Part shown: in pieces, positions 56,161 through 64,000 of the stretch
Numbering within the stretch: position 1 is the first letter of the stretch
Layout of the letters: each line of letters begins with the position of its first letter
Source: Capitulum mitella
Taxonomy: Eukaryota > Arthropoda > Thecostraca > Pollicipedomorpha > Pollicipedidae
Assembly (NCBI GenBank): GCA_030062745.1
Contig: CP099846.1
Span: forward strand, 21,765,201-21,829,200
Direction of reading: 5' to 3'
DNA: 64,000 nt
Program-made: the position numbers and the translations under genes
The notes under the pieces: generated by a model
The model's input: the letters and a program-made list of their open reading frames with translations, nothing else
Database searches by the model: none
What the model was told of the DNA's origin: nothing

Positions 56161-56304
56161 TTATTGTTTTATTTTGCTTGCTAATATTTTCCAGTTTTGT
56201 TCTGTGATGTCTTTTTTATGTAATTCATTTCACTGCTTCTTTATTATTTTCTTTATGCCATTTTTTAATTACAACTTCACTTTTCCATACCTGTGGTATT
56301 TCTG

Positions 56305-56408
56305 CTTTCATTATTACTATTATTATTGCTATTATTTATTATTATTGTTATTATTATTATTATTATTGTTGTTGTTGTTGTTGTTGTTATTATTGTTGTT
56401 ATTAACTT
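56305..56408. repeat. Trinucleotide (ATT)n/(GTT)n microsatellite
   Basis: A run of ATT units with interruptions passes into GTT units. The Leu-rich and Ile/Val-rich ORFs spanning it are artefacts. Confidence 0.9.
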
Positions 56409-56409
56409 T

Positions 56410-57478
56410 TTTATTTTAAAGCTAACATCACATATTAGTTATTTCCAAACATTTTTTATTACTCGCGGTCAGACCTTGGGTCCGACCGACGACCATTCAG
56501 CATCGAGATCTTACGTAAATAAACCATTTAATGCAGAAACGTCAAAAATCCCTATGCGAGGGTCTGGCGGCTGGTACGGCAGTGATGACGCAATTTGTTT
56601 GAGGGTAAATAATGTGTGTTTCAGGGTCTTTTGGCTGAAATTGTAAGTAGTACATATCAGTATTTCATTTCAAGTGCTATGCAACCACTGTCCCGATTAT
56701 TTTCCCTGAAAGTAGGTGCTTGGTCAAAATGTTATTGTTGACCCCTGAATGCCTGAAAATGTCATGCCACCACTGCTATCATTTGTTGAAACCTGTGGTT
56801 TAATGATGTGTGAAAAGTTGTAAATCCAAATTATAGGAAATGGCTGCTGGCAAGGTTAGAGAGTGTTGCTGTTTGGTGTTGCAGAACACTGGAAAATATG
56901 GACTCCAAAAACATATAGTCCAAAAGTTTGGTCTTGTACCTCCTTCAAAAGGCTACATTATAATCATGTTGGAGAATTTCTATCTCTGCAAGCAAATGAC
57001 TGTCTCCATTCAGGAAGAAGCAGTTTGATGTCATTCCTTACTTACACCAAGAATGCTAACTTAAACCATTATTACACCTTGCAAAATTTTGGCAATATTA
57101 TATTTCTTCATTTTTTCACAGATATGATCATATATCACAGGTATCATACATATGATGCAGGAGAGCTCATAAACATTCCTATGAAAGCAAGAAATGGTGA
57201 CACTACTAGTATGGTTTCCAAAGGAAATGGAATTACATTTCACTGTAAGCAAAATGAGACTGGAATTGGTGGTGCCATCTTGTTTACACTGCTTTTGTTC
57301 CAAGGATGCTCCATGTACTGTAGGGTTTGATGATGCCATCAGTAAATGGTATAAGAGACTGCAGTCTGATAAAAGGATGTTCATGGGGTATAATGTTGTG
57401 CCAAGCCCGCACCAGAGGTGTGTTATAGGATACTGGAGGCCATAGGCTGATGAAGGGTGTGATCGGATGTGGCTTTGT
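56410..57478. other. Unrecognised region
   Basis: The longest plus-strand ORF (56,863-57,330) has no domain, signal peptide or splice context and uses codons like the surrounding AT-rich DNA. No gene is supported. Confidence 0.4.
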
Positions 57479-57575
57479 CCAACCTAGGTTAGGTTGTGTG
57501 ACTAAATAGGTAAGGTAAGGTTGGGTTTGAGTTAGGGTTGGGGTTGGGTGAGGTTAGGTTTGGTTAGTTATCTTT
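57479..57575. repeat. Degenerate TTAGG/GGTTRG tract
   Basis: Repeated GGTTAGG, GGTAAGG, GGGTTGGG and GAGGTTAGG motifs form a diverged telomere-motif-like tract, the second within 1.5 kb. Confidence 0.6.
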
Positions 57576-60500
57576 TTTATTATTTATTAGGTTATGTTAT
57601 ACTGAGGATGTCATTAGGCCCAAAATGCCTTCATCTGGGAATTGCCCTTTTTGACTTTGTTAATGTAGAATCGCAGCAGAAGTCAAACAGACAAGTGGTG
57701 CAGCAGGCAGTGATGAATGGGGTGGTGATATTTTTTGTAGTTTTTTCCCTTTCTTCATCTTGAAATGATATTAGCAGCAACCAAATCACAGGTGCTTTAT
57801 GTAGAACCATTTGTTGTATGATTTTTATGCCATTTATGCTGTCTTTCACTGCCTGGTGAAAATGTCATGTGTGGCCAAACTTTGTATTCCAAAACAAAAA
57901 TTATACTCCAACATCAAGAACAAAAAACAAAGTGCCAACCCTGGCTGATGGTGAACATCAGGTGTTTCAGACATAGGAAGTAGTTTTTCCCTCTTGCCCT
58001 TCCTCCCTTCCACAAGCACTATCATTTGCCACACATGGGCATAAAACACAGTTGCAGGATGAGTTTTTTATGTCATTACTAGCAGTGTATCATAGTTCAT
58101 ATCAGATTTTGGGAGTGCATTATAAATTATGCTAAAACAGCTTGAACATGTTTCAGCAAGGCCAGTAGAACTAAAAAAGGCTATGGATGGACACTTGGAG
58201 TAAGCATATGAGAAAAACAGTGATGTGGTAAGTAAAAATGGCAAGTCATGAGAAAAATTGGTGAACTGGTGTTATTCCAGCAGGAATGGCATTGTCATGG
58301 CTCACTGTGGTAGTAGATTTTGGTATGTGGTTACAAATGCAGTGTCATCTTTAGGTCTTTTCTAGCCTAGTGTTCATGGCTGGGGCCCCTGTGGCTGTTG
58401 AATGGCATCCAAGCCAGTATGAAAAGTATGGCAGAACTCTTGACAGTGAGCACCAGCAGGAGCCCTGTGTGCACACTTGTCTGCACAAAATCCCAAGATG
58501 AGTGATACTTGCACACACCATCTCCCATCATGGGGAGTAATCAAGTATTATGCTAAGCCAAATTACTTTTATATCCCTCAAATTAAATGTCATAGTGATA
58601 ACAGTTTTTCATTATAAAAATCCTGCATTGCAGATGTATGTTTTGCATACCTCATCCAAATGTCATCCACAAGAGTGCTGAATATGGTGCAAAGCATGGC
58701 ATAGGCCCATCATGGTTACAAAATACCACATGACTTGCACTACACCAGGCGAGAATGGTTACAACCTCGACTAGGTGAGCAGCATTTTGGGATTTAAAAA
58801 GTATGACTTACTGCAGCTGATTCTGACATTGCCAGGTACAGTTACCATGTGTGCCAAGATACACCACACCTTAGCTGGTCATGGTCGCACCCCAGAAGAC
58901 AGCAGATAAACTGCACACATCTTGGCCGCATGAAGACACATCAACACTGCATTGTCTATGAGTCCCACATATTAGTGTCCTACCATTTCCCCACCAGCAT
59001 ATACTTTGCGTCCACACATTCGCCGACGCTCGCTCCGCACCACGGCCGTGGGTCCGCACCACACACCACGGCCGTGGTGTCCGCAACAGTTCTAGCTTTG
59101 TCTACACCAGAACCGTTTGTATCTCCCCAGCTCATTATATTTTTAGGTCCCTGCTTACGACGAGATCTTGTTGAGATTGTCAAAGTTTGCAGACTGGCCT
59201 CCATGTGGTATGATTGAACTGATTTGATGTAGTGCGACGGTGGGACAAGTTATTGTTTCATTAGAGCTTACAAGTTATTGTTGTTTCAATAGAACTTATG
59301 ATGTGAAAGAAAGAAGAATGCATTTTGTATGTGCAGTTATTGGTGTGATAACTGAAGCTCCCATTTTAAAGCATGACCCCTCCAAAATGGAGCATGATGG
59401 CATGGTGGCTCTAGAGAAGAGTCACACTGGTCGATTTAGGACTGTCTTTGTAAAACTACAGTAAGAGTTAAAGCTAAGTCCAGAGGTGCTGACATGCCAT
59501 CCTTCGGAGGATGCGGCCGAAATAGCGCACGGATGCGGCGGACGAGGTTTTTTTCATCAGGTTCTGTATCTGATACGGGGTTAGTTACTTTTGCGGCACA
59601 TCGTGGCTGGCGTCGGCTGAGAGCCTTCGTATTTGTCAAAAAGCTCGCTCGCTGGGATCCTCTTCTTTGGCAGGTTTTTCATTAACCTCTGTGTGGTCAG
59701 TACATCTGGTCGGGCCATCTTATGTCCCCCTCCCCCCACTGTTCATGAACAGGTTGTCAATACTACCCCACTGCCGCGAACTCTGTTGAAACCTTGCTGC
59801 TGCCTTTGACGCACTCGGTGGCCACTCGACCTCTGTCTTTTGTGCTGAAAGCTGCTGGCTTTTTATGGGGAAACACGCTGTACCGGAATATGGCTCGTAA
59901 CATCCGTCCTCGTATTCGCCCTTTTAGCGCTGTCGGTGCTGTGGCCAGCATATGCTGTTCCTAATCGCTGTTGGCGGTGCCTGTCCATTGTCGTCCGTCA
60001 ACCATTTAGTCCTGTCGCGCTATCCCCGTCCCCCCTCACCAGCAGGTCAATATGATCTCTCCAACAGTGGTCGGCCTTGATCAGTTCCTGGTAGCAGCAT
60101 GTTTACTCCTCCGGTATACGCTGCAAAGTATTACCTGCTTCTGCGGGTGCCCTGCAGGCAGCCTTTGCAGAACCACAGAAAGCTGGCGTGATTTTGCCTT
60201 GCTGTACAATTTGGTTGTCCCTTTGGTGAGCACGAGCGACGTTGCAATTACGGGTGTACCTGGGCGTGGTTGTCCCTTTGGTGAGCGTAGGCGACGTGGC
60301 AATTACGGGTGTACCTGGGCGCATGTATTTTCTGGTTACAACACACCGTAGAGAAATACGGGCAGGGTGTTCAGGAATATCCTGGGAAAGGTAGAACTGT
60401 TCCGTTTGAACGAACAGTCATTAGAAATGTGAAAGACCAAATCCTTGCTAAAATTGGGCGGCAACTGATGTATGAAAAATATTGTTGGAAAAAAACGTTT

Positions 60501-62034
60501 GAATGGACAGATTTCGGTGAACAAGCTTTGTTGGTACCCACAGAGGACAGGTTGAATCCTTGCAGTAGAGGGTTGCATATTTTGGGCAAAAAAAAAAACA
60601 AGCATATTGGTTACGTCATGGGCGCAGCCAGGGTTTTCTTTGGGGGGGGGGGCTCAATGTGAACTGAGATTATATGAAAACCGCCTGCTGGGAAAACGAC
60701 GTATAATGGTTCTCACAAAAATGTGGGCCTAAGGGGGGCCGTGCCCCCTTAAGCTGCACCAATGGGTTGGGTCTTTGAAAGGAATATTGAAGAATGTATT
60801 CGAGAACATAAGGATTGCAATCACCCATGAGAATCACTGTATGCTTCTCTTGGTTCTGATTCAAACAATGATTCACATCAACTTTCTGAAGAAAGCAGGG
60901 GGTCTGCTGTTTGCTATGCAGTCGTCACTATCATATGCTGTTGATACTCAGACGTGTTGCCTGCCAGAGTAGTGTGCATAAATGCAACTGAGAATTTTAC
61001 TTCTCCATCAGATCCGGCTGTAATATTACAATGGCTACGGAAGGTGAATTGATGAATGCTAATAATGAGGTAGAAGAAGAAGGGATGACATTGCTGACTG
61101 TATTCGAAAGTAAAGGTATCTTGATTGGTATTGGTTCAGCACACATGGCACGTTGTCCTCAGTGATGCCGGAAGCGCAGAAAGTAAGCGTAAAGGAGAGA
61201 GCGGGACCGTGGACTAGGCCGTTGTGGGACTTTTGGAGCAAAGGTGAGGTTGGTACGTTGGCGGCGTGGATCGTAAGGAAGGTCCATGAAGTCGGCAATA
61301 AGTTTTTCGGCGTCTCTTGCGTTAGAGAGGGGTGATGTAAGCAGATACCTTGATCGGTAGTACGGTGAATCAGAGAGATGATTCACGTCATTTGTTGGAC
61401 GGGTAAGTTCCTAGAGTGGTCCGATCTTAACCAGCGTCAGTTCACTTGGAATGTGCAGTGATCGTGTAAATGTGAATATGGTGATCTTTGTGAAGTCCAT
61501 ACCAAATAGACATCTCTTTATTATGATGCCTGTCTAATTTGTTGATACATAAGCAACCTTCAGAATACCATTTACCAGCCTAATAAAAAAAGCATGGCAT
61601 TCAGTAGTTTCATGAGATGTGCAAAACAACCCTCATTTCAATTTAATTATGCACAATTTCTAGTTTACATGAAGTAAGCTTCCTGAACGGGCCTCTGTCA
61701 AGGCTGTTGAAATTCCTACACAACCACATTAGTACAGCACTAACATACCCAAGTTCCTGCACTTATTTTTGAGTATTATTACAGAAAATGTCATGGACAT
61801 TGCTATGGAGAAACAAAGAAGACTTATGTTTATTGCAAGATGTTTTATTGGCTTAAGATTGTTGGCACAGAACATACCATATATTTGGTGTAGTTTTGGA
61901 GACCAATAACTTTTCCATGGAGCCTTGAAAAGATCTGTTGGGTGTGAAATAAATCTCTGCCAGGGAAAGAAAAAAAATAAAATAAAATAAAAAATTGTAG
62001 CGTGTTGCTATAAGCAATTTTGCTCATCTCTTAT
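57576..62034. other. Unrecognised region with small repeats
   Basis: No gene is supported. Local features are a pair of CCACGGCCGTGG palindromes at about 59,040-59,080, a 55-bp tandem duplication at 60,213-60,322, a GGGCGCAGCCAGG-type repeat end at about 60,620-60,760, and an A-rich (AAAAT)n tract at about 61,966-61,995. Confidence 0.45.
60213..60322. repeat. 55-bp tandem duplication
   Basis: GGTTGTCCCTTTGGTGAGC starts at 60,213 and again at 60,268. Both copies continue through GCAATTACGGGTGTACCTGG with few differences, so the duplication is fairly recent. Confidence 0.88.
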
Positions 62035-62880
62035 TCTAGTTTCCTGTCTCATGCATTTTTTAGTTTCAGGCAGGAAATGATAAAGCAGCATGTTGTTGAT
62101 ATTTAGCTGTGTGATTTTGGCAAAATGAAAGAAACCCAGGGCCTTTTGTAACCCCAGGTGTTTTGCTGGAGTGCAGGTTAGTGACAAAGATAGAAGCTAA
62201 ACACACTTGACAGATAACAAAAGTATGTACGTCTGTGATTGTCATGTGAAAATGACTATGCTTTCCCGGAACATATTTTTGTAATATTAATGCAGCCTGT
62301 TCAGCTTATCTTTTTGCCATTGGTATATTTTTGTGCATTAATGACCTGTACAGTTTGTATCTCGTAACAATGTAGGGATAATGAAGGATAAATCACTGCT
62401 AATTTGTGCTTTTTAAGTTAGTTTTTGTCTTATTTTCTAAATTAAGTTAGTTCTCTGTTCCTCTTTGCACATTCCCAAAAGCAACTTTATTCTTTTCACA
62501 TTCAGTTTCCTGTGTCATGGACATTTTTACTTATAGCCAGAAAATGACATAGCAGTGTGCTGTTGATAATTATCAGCGTGATTTTGTTAAAATGCTAGAA
62601 ACCGAGGGCTTTACCTTATCTCAGATGTAATGCTGCAGTGCAGATAAGTGACAAAGATGAGAGCTAAACACAGATGAAAGTCTGCACATTCATGGGAATC
62701 ATATGGAATATGTTTTCCAGGAAAGCTTGTGTTTTAAAAGTAATACAGTAATGTGTGGGGCTTATTTTTTCACTACTGACATGCTTTTATGCTTCAGTGA
62801 CCAGTACAAATGGTGCCCTTGAACTATTTAGAAACAATGAAAAGGAAACTACTGCTAATTGGTACATTTCAAGTTAGCCA
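62035..62880. repeat. Diverged direct duplication, period about 465 bp
   Basis: Copy 1 (about 62,035-62,430) and copy 2 (about 62,500-62,880) share an ordered series of landmarks: TTTCCTGTSTCATG, GAAAATGA-like, TGTTGAT, GTGATTTTG, AGTGACAAAGAT, GAGCTAAACACA, GACCTGTACA-like and CTGCTAATT. Neither is coding. Confidence 0.75.
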
Positions 62881-64000
62881 GTGACCATCTCCTGTGTGTC
62901 AGTAACAGCAATAGCACATAACCATTTCACATTGTGGATTGCAGTTTTCCAGAGAAAGATATCCACAACAAATCATAATGCATGAAATTGAAAGGTATGT
63001 GGCCAGGACTTCAAAATTACCCAAAATCGCTGAAAGTGTGTTTTGTGTTTTGCTAGAGAGTGAGATTTCAGACATGGTGGTTGCTCGGAAAAATTCGGAT
63101 AAAAGTTTTGTCAGTCAGTGTGTTCAAGCTTCCGAACGTTTAGCGCCCGAACACGCCAGCGGATCGCGACACGGCGACTCAGCAGACAGACTGGGGCAGG
63201 TTTTGAAGCGATTCGTGGCGTGTGGCGCGTCCACGTGGCATGAACCGTCCTGTGCAGAATTCAGTTAATCACGGGCACAGGTCAAACGACTGGCGCTGTT
63301 GGCTCTGGACATGGTGACAACGTGGGCCCCACTGGCGGGTACTCGCTTTTTGTGGTCGGTACCCACGTGCGATCCATGTGCCGATCCACAGGTGCGAGTT
63401 TCGATTTGGGCTCGGGAGCTCTGAGTGCCATCAGAAGCGACCTAGACAGCTGAAAGTAGGTGGGTAGATAGGCAAGCACTAGGGCTGTCCAACAATACCC
63501 CACATGATGGCATGGTGTGATGGGTCACGTGTAGCGCACGTGCGCCTCTTTTCCACCCATGTTTCGTATGTGCCAATTGCCGGGACGCAAACGGCGCCGT
63601 CTGGTGCGATGGTGGCTTGGAAAGGCGGACGTGCAGTAGGACAGTCAATTTCAGTCGATTGAGGCCAAAACGTGGGTGCAGCTTGTACATGAAGAGCGAG
63701 GTGCCTAAGTGATTAACACCTCCCTTCAGTGCCGCAAACTGCTATCGCTGGGATGCTGAAAATTTGTGGGCAAGAGCACGTGTACCTGGCTGTCGATAGA
63801 TGTGGCTACTTGCATGTCAATAGCTTCTGCGTAGTGTGCGTGACACACGTGCTCAGGTGTACCCATTTGTCATTCAGGCCTTTTCTTTGGTAACTGTTGA
63901 TGCTGGAGGCGCCAGATTTTGTCGTGGGCTGCAGAGTCACAAATGCCGTCAAGGGCAATAAAAAATCAGGTCGTCAGTGGCCAGACACCATCCATGTGAG
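62881..64000. other. Unrecognised right end of the window
   Basis: CpG content rises again at about 63,110-63,700. The plus-strand ORF at 62,939-63,268 has no recognisable domain. A gene may begin beyond the window, but nothing here can be assigned. Confidence 0.35.

Overview
This window is animal (eukaryotic) nuclear DNA, most likely from an arthropod or another protostome. The evidence is a gene split into 13 GT-AG exons encoding a corin-type type II membrane protein, abundant minisatellites and microsatellites, DNA-transposon remnants, and short degenerate TTAGG tracts. The species cannot be named from the sequence. No bacterial operon, CRISPR array, rRNA gene or convincing tRNA gene was seen.

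Left end, 1-1.5 kb: the 3' end of a plus-strand gene whose last exon encodes a Pro/Tyr/Ala/Gly-rich low-complexity tail (stop at 703-705, poly(A) signal at 1462-1467). It converges on the main gene of the window.

1,695-22,165, minus strand: a complete corin-like gene, reconstructed here as 13 coding exons whose phases all agree (2,370 nt, 789 residues plus stop). The protein has a short cytoplasmic tail, a transmembrane anchor, a SEA domain, a frizzled cysteine-rich domain with all ten Cys, two LDLa modules, a SRCR domain and a trypsin-like domain. The trypsin-like domain keeps its disulfide framework but has lost His57, Asp102, Ser195 and the activation site, so it reads as a pseudoprotease. 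Its introns carry a 57-bp minisatellite that runs into exon 7, a 39-bp minisatellite, (AT)n and (CA)n/(GA)n tracts and several CpG-rich islands. A CpG-rich 5' region with a CACGTG E-box lies just upstream of the ATG.

22.4-49.6 kb: no convincing gene. It is repeat-rich and CpG-rich, with several minisatellites (50, 56 and about 74 bp), a roughly 2-kb foldback inverted repeat (33.4-35.4 kb), CpG-rich blocks, a homopolymer-smeared stretch (43.3-43.7 kb) and a cluster of non-autonomous DNA transposons. These include a TTAA-flanked piggyBac-like MITE (46.89-48.10 kb), a roughly 2-kb element with long imperfect terminal inverted repeats (44.24-46.21 kb), a 44-bp satellite present in two clusters, and a dispersed repeat present three times.

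49.6-64 kb: the base composition changes sharply to AT-rich and CpG-poor sequence. No gene is recognised there, only a diverged 465-bp direct duplication, TTAGG-like tracts, a trinucleotide repeat and small tandem duplications. The change could be a true compositional boundary or an assembly join.
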